From CAWEDP01 sp963807925 (GTDB lineage: Bacteria > Acidobacteriota > Vicinamibacteria > Vicinamibacterales > CAVVIG01), in assembly GCA_963807925.1 (NCBI GenBank), contig CAWEDP010000004.1:124001-188000 (forward strand): a DNA stretch of 64,000 bases, in the 5' to 3' direction. The notes under the pieces are model-generated. The model ran no database searches. It was not told the DNA's origin and saw nothing but the letters and a program-made list of their open reading frames with translations. The translations under genes were made by a program, and so were the position numbers. This document shows, in pieces, positions 44,181 to 52,858 of the stretch (positions within the stretch are counted from its first letter, which is position 1; every line of letters starts with the position of its first letter).

Positions 44181-45188
44181 CTATCGAGTGCCGCCGGCGC
44201 TCTGCCTTGCGCGCTCGTCCTCGACCCGTGCGGCCCTGAGGATGTTGGCGATTCCGTAATTCCCCTCGGAGCACGCATACTCGTAGATCGGCGCGCCCAT
44301 CTTGCGCATCGGGATCAGCGCGCTCCAGGGCCTCGTCCAGGTCGAGGGATCGTCGACCGTGAACTCGTACTTGATCTCGTCGTCGGCGACGCGCGTGAAG
44401 CGCTCCGTCACGTGGAGCTTCTCGCTGGAGCCGCGGAACGCGGTGCGGTCGGTCAGGTTGGTCGTATCGACAACCAGCGTATTGCCGTCCCAGTGGCCAC
44501 GGGAATCGCCCATGATCTGTCGAAGGTTCGAGCTCAGGTGCGGCCGCCCGTCGAGCGGAATGATGCGGGCGCTGTGGATCATCTCGGTGATGACCACGAA
44601 GGCGGTCGGTCCCTGCACGATCTGCAGGTTGGAGTTGTACCCGACCGGCATGAGCGGCGGCACGTCGTTGCCCCACGTGATGCAGCGCTCGGCCAGCGTG
44701 CGGTTCTGGATGGCATCCGCCGGATTGCCGCGCCGCGCGGCGCGCTCGGCCGCCCGCCGCTGCGCCTCGGGTGTCATCGGGGGCAGCCGGCCATCCTTGG
44801 GATCGGTGATGAGCGACGTGCGCAGGCTCGTCACGCCCTTGCCGTAGGGCTCGGTCTGCCAGATCACGTTGTCGTAGTGGATGTCGTCGGCCGCCTGGCT
44901 GTTGAACTGCCGCTCGCGCTGCTTCTCGTATGCCAGCGCCTCCTCCGGCGTCCAGAACTCCTTGCCGGCGAACTCCGCCGGCCGCTCGAGCGGCGTGTAG
45001 GTGGCGTGCGTCCAGTAGCCGGTCAGGTCGGGCTGACCGTCAGCCGCGCGCGGCGGCGTGTACGGCCTGGCCGATGTGGCGCCGGTCGATTTCCGCGACG
45101 CCGTGGAGGTCTGGCCCGACGGCTGGGCCGCGGCCAGCAGGGCGAGAGCGATTGCCGCCGCCGGAACGCTGAGGACGCGGTGACCCAT
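44181..45188 (-). CDS. Exported WDGNTLVVD-type protein of unknown function
   Basis: This 335-residue protein has a signal peptide (MGHRVLSVPAAAIALALLAAAQPSGQ). Its core reads QPDLTGYWTHATYTPLERPAEFAG, then TEMIHSARIIPLDGRPHL and GDSRGHWDGNTLVVDTTNLTDRTAF, then LHVTERFTRVADDEIKYEFTVDDPSTWTRPW. The shared WDGxTLVVDT core is found in four other proteins of this window. The start at 45188 is set by GGAGG 6 bases upstream. It is the third gene of a transcript after DUF6152 (46270-46728) and 45237-46229. Probably periplasmic; function unknown. Confidence 0.85.
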   Translation of the reverse strand: MGHRVLSVPAAAIALALLAAAQPSGQTSTASRKSTGATSARPYTPPRAADGQPDLTGYWTHATYTPLERPAEFAGKEFWTPEEALAYEKQRERQFNSQAADDIHYDNVIWQTEPYGKGVTSLRTSLITDPKDGRLPPMTPEAQRRAAERAARRGNPADAIQNRTLAERCITWGNDVPPLMPVGYNSNLQIVQGPTAFVVITEMIHSARIIPLDGRPHLSSNLRQIMGDSRGHWDGNTLVVDTTNLTDRTAFRGSSEKLHVTERFTRVADDEIKYEFTVDDPSTWTRPWSALIPMRKMGAPIYEYACSEGNYGIANILRAARVEDERARQSAGGTR

Positions 45189-45236
45189 CAGATCCTCCAT
45201 TGACCGGTCAGAACCGTTCAGAACCGAGGGTTCCAG

Positions 45237-46229
45237 TCACTTCTTCCCGAAGACCGGCTGACCGAAGTCGTCGGTCAGTCGCATCAGGTACTTGTTGTTC
45301 TCCTGGCAGATGTACTCGCTCAGTTCGCCATTGGCCCGCCACGGAATGTCCCAGGCAACCGTGAACGGCCTCGTGTAGGCGCCCGGATCGTCGATGAGCG
45401 CCTCGTAGTGCAGCGTCCCCTTGTTCGGGCGCGAATAGCGCTCGACGACGTGCAGTTGATCGGTGTGCGGGTGACCGAAGTAGTCGAGCCACGTCGACTC
45501 GTTGAACCCGACAACGTCGACGACCAGCGTGTCACCGTCCCAGTGGCCAACCGAGTGCCCCAGATAGGTGGGGTTCAGCTGATCCCCTTTCGGGTGCTCG
45601 CGCCCGTCCATGTAAATCTCGCGCCAGATGTGCGTCGCGCCCTCGAAGATCATGAGGATGCGCTTCTGCTCCGGCAGCTGGACGATTTCGGCCGGATACG
45701 GCGTCGCCATCAGACGCGGGCCGCCCGGCGGGAGGCAGTAGCCTTCCGGATCGTACTTGGAGTTGTTTCTGGAGTTGTAGTCGTAGACCGCCGCCGCCCA
45801 GGGCTGGAACGGCACCCAGGGCTCCGACTTGGCGCCGCCACGGCCTCCGCCGCCCGCCGTGCCTTCGCCGCCGCCGAGCGGCGCGCCGGTCGCGCGCCCG
45901 CCGGCGGGCGGTCCGCCACGACGGCCGGCCGGCTGAGGCGCCAGCGACTGGCCGTCGGGACCGATTACACGCATCCCCATGTTGGTGATGTAGGGCACGT
46001 TCCAGATGCCCTTCTCACCGGGCACGCGTCCGAGGTTGATGGTGCCGTCCGGCAGCCTCGGCGACGGCTCGGGCGGGCCCGCCGGCCCGCGGCCCCGGCC
46101 GCGCCCCGCTCCCTGACCAGCCGGCTGCTGGCCAGCAGGCCCCGGTGCCTGAGTCGAGACGAGGGCCACCGACAAGGCCACGGTCGCCAAGGTGGCGGCA
46201 GCGAAGCGGCCATTCAGCCGTTGTCCCAC
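45237..46229 (-). CDS. Exported WDGDTLVVD-type protein with Gly/Arg-rich linker
   Basis: This 330-residue protein has a GTG start after AGGAGGG. The signal peptide ends near VSTQ. Residues of about 26-135 are Gly/Arg/Pro-rich and low in complexity (GQGAGRGRGRGPAGP, GAPLGGGEGTAGGGGRGG). The body has REIYMDGREHPKGDQLNPTYLG, then HSVGHWDGDTLVVDVVGFNE, then TDQLHVVERYSRPN and ICQENNKY. HPKGDQLNPT recurs in the protein at 48334-49233, so the two are close paralogues. It lies 48 bases before 44181-45188 and 40 bases after DUF6152. Function unknown. Confidence 0.85.
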   Translation of the reverse strand: MGQRLNGRFAAATLATVALSVALVSTQAPGPAGQQPAGQGAGRGRGRGPAGPPEPSPRLPDGTINLGRVPGEKGIWNVPYITNMGMRVIGPDGQSLAPQPAGRRGGPPAGGRATGAPLGGGEGTAGGGGRGGAKSEPWVPFQPWAAAVYDYNSRNNSKYDPEGYCLPPGGPRLMATPYPAEIVQLPEQKRILMIFEGATHIWREIYMDGREHPKGDQLNPTYLGHSVGHWDGDTLVVDVVGFNESTWLDYFGHPHTDQLHVVERYSRPNKGTLHYEALIDDPGAYTRPFTVAWDIPWRANGELSEYICQENNKYLMRLTDDFGQPVFGKK

Positions 46230-46269
46230 GGTGAACCCTCCTTCCCGCTCGAACCCGCCGCGGGCCGCC

Positions 46270-46728
46270 TCAGGGATTGGTCGCCTGACTGGACGCGGCG
46301 AACAGACGCTGGCCGCCGGCCAAGGTCACGGACCGCGCATTCCCGATGTTGCTGCCATCCTTCGCGCGGCTGCCCTCGACGGTGACGACATCCCCGATCT
46401 TCATCGAGTTGCGCGTCCATCCCTGGCGCATCAGGCCGTTGGGACTGCCCATCTCGAGGCCCCAGTTCGGCACGGCGCTCTTGTCGGCCGGCGAGCACTT
46501 CCACGCTGGCTCCTGGCCCCGGCCGGCGGGGGTGCCTTCGCAGATTTCAGTGACGTCGATGTAGAAGTAGGTGTGCGGGTTCATCCACTCGACCTTGGTC
46601 ACCGATCCGGTCAGCTTCATCGCCTTCTGCGCGTCGAACTCTGCGGCGAACGAGTGGTGCGCCATCATCGGCACGCTTGCAGCAAACACGGCAACGGCCC
46701 CGATGATCCCTGCGAACTTCATCCTCAT
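46270..46728 (-). CDS. DUF6152 family exported protein
   Basis: This 152-residue protein has a signal peptide (MKFAGIIGAVAVFAASVPMMA) and then the family start HHSFAAEFDAQKAMKLTGSV and NPHTYFYIDVTEICE. Compared with the copy at 38086 it has an extra Cys-containing loop (CEGTPAGRGQEPAWKCSPAD) that could form a disulfide. It is the first gene of a three-gene minus-strand unit with the two WDGxTL-type proteins. An AAGGAAAG site precedes the ATG. This link between DUF6152 and WDGxTL proteins is a direct observation; the function is not known. Confidence 0.88.
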   Translation of the reverse strand: MRMKFAGIIGAVAVFAASVPMMAHHSFAAEFDAQKAMKLTGSVTKVEWMNPHTYFYIDVTEICEGTPAGRGQEPAWKCSPADKSAVPNWGLEMGSPNGLMRQGWTRNSMKIGDVVTVEGSRAKDGSNIGNARSVTLAGGQRLFAASSQATNP

Positions 46729-47079
46729 GGAATCTTCCTTTCCTCAAAAGCCGTGCGTGGCTTTTTTCTCGCTACCTGCGGCCGCCAGATTGCAGACCCG
46801 GACAGCCCAAACAGGAGGTATTTTCGTCGGTCGAGCCGGATGATGTCAAATGAAGTTCGCGTCAGAAGTGGTCCCGGCGCGACGGCGGGACCGCCGCCCC
46901 GGACACCCGTTCGCCGCCGCCCGTGCGGCAGGACGTCCTCGCCGGGCTGCGGGCGAGTACCGGTATCCTGTACAGTTCCTGGTTTTCGTTCGCATTTCGT
47001 ACGAGATCATCTCCGCACGCGTCCGCTTGACGTCCCGAGACAGCGAGCGAGGTGCGCCCTGAACCTAAGGAGTCATGAC
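46729..47079. other. 351-base divergent gap between DUF6152 and cytochrome genes
   Basis: It holds the hairpin at 46746-46767 and the AAGGAG site for the cytochrome at 47080. No convincing gene is seen; a 70-codon open frame at 46850 has atypical composition. Promoters for both divergent units should be here but no clear boxes are visible. Confidence 0.6.
46746..46767 (+). terminator. Hairpin with T-run in the divergent gap
   Basis: AAAAGCC (46746-46752), a 6-base loop, then GGCTTTT (46759-46765) and two more T residues. It has the form of an intrinsic terminator on the plus strand. Its place upstream of the minus-strand DUF6152 gene suggests that it separates the two divergent units. Confidence 0.45.
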
Positions 47080-48237
47080 ATGAAGCGTTGGTGGCGGCTG
47101 GCCATTGCAGGAATGACGGTTGTGTGGGTCGCAGGGGTCGCGTCAGCCGTCCGGTCGTCGGCTCAGTCCCAGAGCGCGGGAGCTCCTCCGGGGCGGACGG
47201 CGGGCGTGGTATTCAAGAACGTCACGACGAGCTCGTTGAAAGAGCTGCCGGTGGACGATTTCATCGGGGCGATGGGCGTCATCGCCGACGATCTGGGCCT
47301 CGACTGCGCAGACTGCCACCCCAACGCCGGCACCGATCAAGTGGACTGGGTCGTCGACACGCCCCGCAAGCGGACGGCGCGGCGGATGATCGAGATGGTG
47401 GCCGGGATCAACCGCGCCAACTTCGCCGGCGTCCAGCGCGTGACGTGCTGGACGTGCCATCACGGACGCGACATCCCCGCGACGACGATCTCGCTCGACT
47501 CGCTGTACGACACCCCGAACGCCGAGCGAGACGACGTCCCGCTGCCCGACCGCACGCAGCCCTCGGCGACGCAGATCCTCGACAGCTACATCGACGCGAT
47601 CGGCGGCGCCCAGCGGCTGGCGGGGCTCACCAGTTTCGTCGCCACCGGTTCGAGCGTCGGGTACATGGGACTCGGCGGCAACGGGCAGTTCACGATCTAC
47701 GCCAGGGCGCCGAATCAGAAGACCACGCTCATCACGTTCAAGGATCACCCTGATCGGGGCGAGAGCACGTGGGCCTTCGGCGGCACCTCGGGCTGGATCA
47801 AGACGCCGCGTGCGCTGCTCGGCGAGTACGAGCTGGTCGGCGGCGAGCTGGACGGCGCCAGGTTCGAGGCGCAGCTGGCGTTTCCCGGGCAAATCAAACA
47901 GGCACTCACCAACTGGCGTGTCAGCGCCAAGCAGCCGATCGGCGACACGGACTATGAGGTCGTGCAAGGTACCGGCCCGCGCAATTTCCTGGCGACGCTC
48001 TACTTCGATCCGAAGACCCACCTGCTCGTCCGGATGATCCGCTACAGCCCCTCGCCGGTCGGCCGCATGCCGACGCAAATCGACTTCGGGGACTATCGCG
48101 ACGTCGGCGACGTCAAGTTTCCGTTCGACTACAAGTTTCAGTGGCTGGACGGCCGCTTCTCCGCCAAGATCAGCGAGGTGAAGACCAACGTGCCGATCGA
48201 CGCGGCGCTCTTCGGCCGGCCGTCAGCGCGCAAGTAG
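47080..48237 (+). CDS. Dihaem c-type cytochrome (reaction-centre cytochrome-like) fused to a LolA-like domain
   Basis: This 385-residue exported protein has a signal peptide of about 28 residues. Two haem motifs, CADCH (Cys76, Cys79, His80) and CWTCH (Cys123, Cys126, His127), flank a helix with RRMIEMVAGIN whose Met resembles the axial ligand of reaction-centre cytochrome subunits. Residues of about 160-385 form a beta-rich domain (TYIDAIGGAQRLAGL-like start, FAGGTSGWIKTPR, YFDPKTHLLVRMIRYS) like outer-membrane lipoprotein-sorting folds. No photosynthesis genes are near; such cytochromes occur in many Acidobacteria. The start at 47080 follows AAGGAG by 8 bases. Confidence 0.85.
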   Translation: MKRWWRLAIAGMTVVWVAGVASAVRSSAQSQSAGAPPGRTAGVVFKNVTTSSLKELPVDDFIGAMGVIADDLGLDCADCHPNAGTDQVDWVVDTPRKRTARRMIEMVAGINRANFAGVQRVTCWTCHHGRDIPATTISLDSLYDTPNAERDDVPLPDRTQPSATQILDSYIDAIGGAQRLAGLTSFVATGSSVGYMGLGGNGQFTIYARAPNQKTTLITFKDHPDRGESTWAFGGTSGWIKTPRALLGEYELVGGELDGARFEAQLAFPGQIKQALTNWRVSAKQPIGDTDYEVVQGTGPRNFLATLYFDPKTHLLVRMIRYSPSPVGRMPTQIDFGDYRDVGDVKFPFDYKFQWLDGRFSAKISEVKTNVPIDAALFGRPSARK

Positions 48238-48333
48238 ATCCGCGTCGCCCATCAGCCGGCGGTTATCGGTCCCGGTCGTCAGCCCGCGTCAAACGCCGGC
48301 CGATGGCCGGAACCCGTTGCGGGGAGCAGCCCA

Positions 48334-49233
48334 ATGAAGCGCGACCACGGATCGATTATCGTCGCGATAGTCGCGGCCGTCCTGGCCGCCATTCCGGCGG
48401 CGCGGGCGACCGCCGGTGCGGCGCAGACGCCGGTCCCCTCGGCGGTCCCGACCGGCCCGGCGCCGCGCCTGCCCAATGGCAGGCCGGACCTGCAGGGGGT
48501 CTGGCAGCGCCCGTACGTCCCGGACATGACCCGCAACGGCCGCGGACAGAAGGGCTATGCGGAGCCTCCCTTCCGCCCCGACGATACGCCGGCCGCACGC
48601 GAGGCGCTCCGCAAGCGGGGGGAGGTCCGCGACCTGCCGTACACGGCCGAGGGCCTCGAGGAGTGGAAGAAGTACGACATCAACACGCTCAACGATGCGG
48701 CAGGCCCCGGCGACTATACCGGCAGCTGCTTTCCGTTCGGCATGGCGCGGTCGATCAACTCCCCCGACCCGATGCAGATCATGCAGAACGACAAGTACGT
48801 CGCGCTCCTGTTCGAGCAGAATTCCTGGTTTCACATCGTCCCGATCGACGGCCGCGATCACCCGAAGGGCGACCAGCTGAATCCCACCTGGTTCGGCAAC
48901 TCGGTCGGACGCTGGGACGGCGACACGCTCGTCATCGACACGATCGGGTTCAACGGATACACGCGGCTCGATACGAACGGCCATCCGCACAGCGATCAGC
49001 TTCATCTCACTCAGACGCTGCGCCGCGTGGACCTGGGTCACATCGCGCACACGATCACCGTCGACGATCCGAAGTACTACACCAAGCCGTTCACGAACGA
49101 ACGCGTCTTCGCGCTGATGAACACGGAGATCCTCGAGTACTCGTGCGAGGAGAACAACCGCAGTCTGTGGGACGGACGGATCAAGCTGTGGCTGCCGCCG
49201 TGGGCGAAGGATTCGAAGGGGCTTCGAAAGTAG
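48334..49233 (+). CDS. Exported WDGDTLVID-type protein of unknown function
   Basis: This 299-residue protein has a signal peptide (GSIIVAIVAAVLAAIPAARATAG). The mature part starts with PRLPNGRPDLQGVWQRPYVPDM and has WFHIVPIDGRDHPKGDQLNPTW, NSVGRWDGDTLVIDTIGFNG, HPHSDQLHLTQTLRRVD and ILEYSCEENNRSLWDG. It is the closest relative in the window of 45237-46229 (shared HPKGDQLNPT). It follows the dihaem cytochrome by 96 bases on the same strand, so the same kind of exported protein sits on both sides of this divergent region. Function unknown. Confidence 0.87.
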   Translation: MKRDHGSIIVAIVAAVLAAIPAARATAGAAQTPVPSAVPTGPAPRLPNGRPDLQGVWQRPYVPDMTRNGRGQKGYAEPPFRPDDTPAAREALRKRGEVRDLPYTAEGLEEWKKYDINTLNDAAGPGDYTGSCFPFGMARSINSPDPMQIMQNDKYVALLFEQNSWFHIVPIDGRDHPKGDQLNPTWFGNSVGRWDGDTLVIDTIGFNGYTRLDTNGHPHSDQLHLTQTLRRVDLGHIAHTITVDDPKYYTKPFTNERVFALMNTEILEYSCEENNRSLWDGRIKLWLPPWAKDSKGLRK

Positions 49234-49246
49234 CCGGCGCCGGGCG

Positions 49247-50206
49247 TCAGTCGGCGGGTTGCCGGGCCGCCGCCGATCGTGCACCGGCCGCTGAGGTGGC
49301 CTCCGCTGCCGCCGCATCGCGCAGCTGATCGACCGCCCGGACCATCTCCGCGTACGTGGCCGGCCCGCTCGGGCCGAATTGCGACCGCAAATCGAGCCGC
49401 GCGGCCCATTCCTGACGCCGCGCGGTCGCTTCAGCCATCATTGGCTCGACGCCGATGGCGCGCAGCGTCTCGGCCACTTCCCGCATCTCGTGCGCCCGGC
49501 GTTCGCCGTGCACGACGACGCGGCCGGTCATGTAGTCGGCCAGCTTCCGCCAGTCGATCCCGGGAAAGCTCTCGTCGAGCGACGTCAACACCAGATCGTC
49601 GGCCTCGAACCGCGTCGCGCCGAGGACGCACTCGACCAGCAGCGCCTCCAGCCCCTTCACGACGATGCTGCGACACATCTTGACGGCGGCCGCGCTGCCG
49701 ACCTTCGCGGAGGGGCGAAGCGTGTCGAGCCGCATGCCGAACGGTGCCATCGCCTCGGCGAACGCGCCCGCACCGGGACCGTTGATCAGCATCGGCACGC
49801 GGTGCCCGTACGGCAGCACAGGCGCCATCACGGCGACTTCGACGAACGCCGCGCCGCTCGGCGTCACGACGCCGGCAATCGCCTCCTTGAGCCCGGGCGA
49901 CACCGAGTTCAGGTCGGCGTAGAGATGACGCGCCTCGAGAAACGGGAACGTCTGCCTGGCCGCCTCCAGCGCGGCGCTCGACGTGACGGTCGAGAAGAGC
50001 ACATCGCTCGCGCGCGCCAGCTCGACCGACGAAGCAACGATCGTCGCACCGCTTCGAGCCGCGCCCTCCCGGATCCGCGGCCCGGACGCGGCATCCTCCG
50101 CGTTGATGTCGTAGGCGAACAGCGCGGCGGCCCCGGCCGATCGCAGGCCGGCCGCGATCGTGGACCCGGCTTCCCCGAACCCGATGAATCCGATGGCGGG
50201 AATCAA
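49247..50206 (-). CDS. NAD(P)-dependent 6-phosphogluconate-dehydrogenase-like protein with DUF1932
   Basis: This 319-residue cytosolic protein has a TTG start that overlaps the transporter stop (TTGA). The N-terminal Rossmann fold is IPAIGFIGFGEAGSTIAAGL with DINAED. A helical C-terminal DUF1932 domain follows (AAAVKMCRSIVVKGLEALLVEC). This is a plan shared with 3-hydroxyisobutyrate dehydrogenase relatives and with dehydrogenases found in aromatic-acid gene clusters. It is the last gene of the lig operon. I infer a role in an aromatic intermediate but cannot name the reaction. Confidence 0.88.
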   Translation of the reverse strand: MIPAIGFIGFGEAGSTIAAGLRSAGAAALFAYDINAEDAASGPRIREGAARSGATIVASSVELARASDVLFSTVTSSAALEAARQTFPFLEARHLYADLNSVSPGLKEAIAGVVTPSGAAFVEVAVMAPVLPYGHRVPMLINGPGAGAFAEAMAPFGMRLDTLRPSAKVGSAAAVKMCRSIVVKGLEALLVECVLGATRFEADDLVLTSLDESFPGIDWRKLADYMTGRVVVHGERRAHEMREVAETLRAIGVEPMMAEATARRQEWAARLDLRSQFGPSGPATYAEMVRAVDQLRDAAAAEATSAAGARSAAARQPAD

Positions 50207-51567
50207 TGCCCCGTTTCGACGGCCACCGCTCGGCCCGCCGGGACGGCCGAGGCGCCCGGAATGTGTCGTCGCACGGCGGCGAGCGACGCGAAGGCCAGGG
50301 TCATGGTCGTGGCGATGATCGCGAAGTATTCCGACGCGCCGCCGCTGTCGAGCGCCCACGATCCCAGCGACGGGCTGATGACGCCGCCGATGCGGCCGAA
50401 CGCCACGGCGGTGCCGACGCCGGTGCCGCGGATCGCCGTCGGATACACGTGGGCGGCCAGCGCGTACATCGTCGTCTGCACGGCATTGATGAGACCGCCC
50501 GTCCACGCGAGCATGACGAAGACGGTGACGGCCGACTGCGGCCCGATGCTCATGGCGGACAGGACGACGGCGCCGGCAATCGACCCGGCGGCCATGGTCA
50601 GCATGGAGACGCGCGAGCCAACCCGCATGATGACGACCGCGCCGAGAACCGCGCCGACCACGCCGCCCACATTGAACGCCGTCAGCCCGTAGCTGGCCGT
50701 GCCGATGCCGAACCCGTTGTCGGTCATCATCTTCGGCACCCAGTTGGTCCCCATGTAGACCGAGAGCAGGCAGAAGAAGAACGACCCGAACAGGGCGAGC
50801 GTGTCGCGCCGGTACTCCGGGACGAACAACTCGCGGATCGACGCCCGCGCCACCGCCTGCTCGGTCGTGTCCGCGAAGACGGCGTCGGCCGACACGTGAT
50901 GGCCGAGCCGCTGCAGCAGGGCGCGCAGCTCCGGCCAGCGCGCCGGCGCCCTTGCCAGATAGCGCGGCGATTCCGGCAGCACCATGAACAGAACGGCGGC
51001 GAGCGCGAGCGGAATGAGGCCGCCGATCAGGAACAACGCGCGCCAGCCGAGCGTCGGCAACACCAGACCGCCGACAAACCCCGCGAGCGATCCGCCGAGC
51101 GGAATGCAGACAATGGTCAACGTCACCGCGAACGGACGCTGCCGCCGCGGCACGTACTCCGATGACAGGGCGGCGGCGTTCGGCATCGCGCCGCCGAGGC
51201 CGAGTCCAGACAGGAACTTCAGCGACGCCAGCATCCACACGCCGGTCGAAAACGAGAGGAGCATGGTCAGGACGCCGAACGCGACGACGCTGCCGAGCAG
51301 GGCGACGCGGCGTCCGAGCCGGTCGCCGACATAGCCCCCGATGGCGCCGCCAATCATCATGCCGAGCATCCCGAGCGTCAGCACGTTGGCGAAGGGGCCG
51401 CGCGAGGTCATGGCCCAGTCGCGCATCACCGCCGGAATCGCCGGCGGGAACAGCTGGTTGTCGAGGCCGTCGAGGATGATCGTCAGCGCGGTCGCGAACA
51501 CGAGCAGCTTCTGATAGCCGCCCCACCGCCCCTCGTCGAGCATGACGCCGACATCAACAGTTTTCAT
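50203..51567 (-). CDS. MFS transporter, aromatic acid:H+ symporter (AAHS) type
   Basis: This 454-residue inner-membrane protein has twelve helices. Helix 1 has the AAHS signature LLVFATALTIILDGLDNQLFPPAIPAVMRDW, with its Asp-Gly-x-Asp. After helix 2 it has GGYVGDRLGRRV. Helix 4 has FLSGLGLGGAMPNAAALSSEYVPRRQRPFAVT. AAHS members such as PcaK import 4-hydroxybenzoate or protocatechuate. It lies 42 bases after the ligBA gene and overlaps the DUF1932 gene by four bases, so it most likely brings in the substrate of the pathway. Confidence 0.93.
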   Translation of the reverse strand: MKTVDVGVMLDEGRWGGYQKLLVFATALTIILDGLDNQLFPPAIPAVMRDWAMTSRGPFANVLTLGMLGMMIGGAIGGYVGDRLGRRVALLGSVVAFGVLTMLLSFSTGVWMLASLKFLSGLGLGGAMPNAAALSSEYVPRRQRPFAVTLTIVCIPLGGSLAGFVGGLVLPTLGWRALFLIGGLIPLALAAVLFMVLPESPRYLARAPARWPELRALLQRLGHHVSADAVFADTTEQAVARASIRELFVPEYRRDTLALFGSFFFCLLSVYMGTNWVPKMMTDNGFGIGTASYGLTAFNVGGVVGAVLGAVVIMRVGSRVSMLTMAAGSIAGAVVLSAMSIGPQSAVTVFVMLAWTGGLINAVQTTMYALAAHVYPTAIRGTGVGTAVAFGRIGGVISPSLGSWALDSGGASEYFAIIATTMTLAFASLAAVRRHIPGASAVPAGRAVAVETGH

Positions 51568-51609
51568 GGAGCCCTCGCACGGTCACTTTCGGGTTGGTCC
51601 GCTCACCGG

Positions 51610-52791
51610 TCAGTGTTCGGCCTCCGCCATCGCCTCCTGCCCGCGCCGGTGCGTGGTGGAGAAGATGACGTGGAGCGACATCAGCGCCTGGAGCGGATGC
51701 GCGCCGGCCTTCGCCAGCGGACCGACGTGATCGCTGACGAGGCCGCCCTTCCCGACGTTGATGAGCTCCCTGGCCGCGATCCGCTGATCGCCGTGCAGGT
51801 CGTATTCGTCCGCCACCTCGTCGAAGCTGTCGAGAACCCGGTCGCGCAGCGCCGCACTGTGGCGCGACTCGAACAGCAGCTTGTTCAGACCGTAGGCCTC
51901 CGCCGGCGGGTGCTTGTAGAACTGGAATCCCTGGTTCTTGAAGTGGAAGCCGCCGTACCGCTCCGCGACGGTGGTCGGCGCGTGCGCCCGCTGCCGGTGC
52001 GGGAGGAACCGCATCATGGCGAGGCCGTGATGCCAGGTCGGGATGTAGTCGATGAGCTCCCCCTCGAGGGGCCCGATGGCGCCGAACATCACGGCCCAGT
52101 TCAGCATCTCGGTGTTGCCCACCTCGTCGAGCTGGGTCCCGGTCATGTTCAGCAGCGCGTCGGCGTTGCCCGCCTCGAACTCGGACACGAGCCAGCGGTC
52201 GAAGTCGAACTCCGGGTGGAGGTACTTCGTCGTGCCCGGGAAGTGCGACATGCCACCGCTGGCGATCACGGCGACGCGCTCGCGGCGCCCCTTGACGATG
52301 TCGGCGATTGCCTTCCCCAGCGCGGCGCACCGCCGCGGCGTCGGCAGCGGCGGGAGGTAGACGTTGGTGAAGAAGGGAATCACCGGGATGTCGCGCGCCC
52401 CGATGACGTACTCGAACGGAATCGAGAAGGCGTGGCCCAGCTCGGCATCCTCCGAGTACGCCATGTCGAACGAATAGTCGACGACGAGCTTGTTGAGAAT
52501 GTCTTCGGCGAGCTCGCGTTGGATCGGCAGATTGTGCTCGCGCCCGGCGAACCGCGCGATGGCGCGGCTGCCCGCGATGATCGCGAACGACGGCACGCAG
52601 GTGACCGAAAAGGTCTCGACGTGATCGCTGCCGAAGAACAGGATCGCGTCGGGGGCGGTCTCGTCGAGCACCGTCCCGAGCTCCCGCATGGCGGCGCCGG
52701 CCTGTTCCAGCTGCTCCGGATTCTCGTCGGGCGGCCGCGTAAACATATAGGGCGTGTGACACGTGCCGACGGCAGCAACGATTTCACCCAT
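51610..52791 (-). CDS. Fused class III extradiol dioxygenase (LigB-LigA), protocatechuate 4,5-dioxygenase or gallate dioxygenase
   Basis: This is a 393-residue protein. The N-terminal 275 residues are LigB-like, with iron ligands His12 (CHTPYMF) and His57 (FGSDHVE) and the Glu in the NTEMLNW region; the catalytic His is in GGMSHFPGT. The C-terminal 110 residues (NKLLFESRHSAALRDRV to LQALMSLHVIF) are LigA-like. Such beta-alpha fusion is the plan of gallate dioxygenases (DesB/GalA). However, the adjacent ligC is needed for protocatechuate, not gallate, so protocatechuate 4,5-dioxygenase is more likely, possibly with gallate as a second substrate. It is encoded 67 bases after ligK. Confidence 0.9.
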   Translation of the reverse strand: MGEIVAAVGTCHTPYMFTRPPDENPEQLEQAGAAMRELGTVLDETAPDAILFFGSDHVETFSVTCVPSFAIIAGSRAIARFAGREHNLPIQRELAEDILNKLVVDYSFDMAYSEDAELGHAFSIPFEYVIGARDIPVIPFFTNVYLPPLPTPRRCAALGKAIADIVKGRRERVAVIASGGMSHFPGTTKYLHPEFDFDRWLVSEFEAGNADALLNMTGTQLDEVGNTEMLNWAVMFGAIGPLEGELIDYIPTWHHGLAMMRFLPHRQRAHAPTTVAERYGGFHFKNQGFQFYKHPPAEAYGLNKLLFESRHSAALRDRVLDSFDEVADEYDLHGDQRIAARELINVGKGGLVSDHVGPLAKAGAHPLQALMSLHVIFSTTHRRGQEAMAEAEH

Positions 52792-52802
52792 TGCTCTCTC
52801 CC

Positions 52803-52844
52803 TGATCCCTGATCCCTGATCCCTAGTCCCTGCCCTCTAGTCCC
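52803..52844 (+). repeat. Heptad tandem repeat between ligK and ligBA
   Basis: Six 7-base units follow one another: TGATCCC three times, then TAGTCCC, TGCCCTC and TAGTCCC. It fills most of the 67-base gap in the lig operon just upstream of the dioxygenase gene. Confidence 0.7.
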
Positions 52845-52858
52845 CAGCGCCTCGTGCC

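Noticed and set aside
46850..47062. A 70-codon open frame in the divergent gap
   Set aside because: No ribosome site, Arg-rich composition and no family resemblance.
47080..48237. The cytochrome as evidence of photosynthesis
   Set aside because: No reaction-centre, chlorophyll or carotenoid genes are in the window, and related cytochromes occur in non-photosynthetic Acidobacteria.
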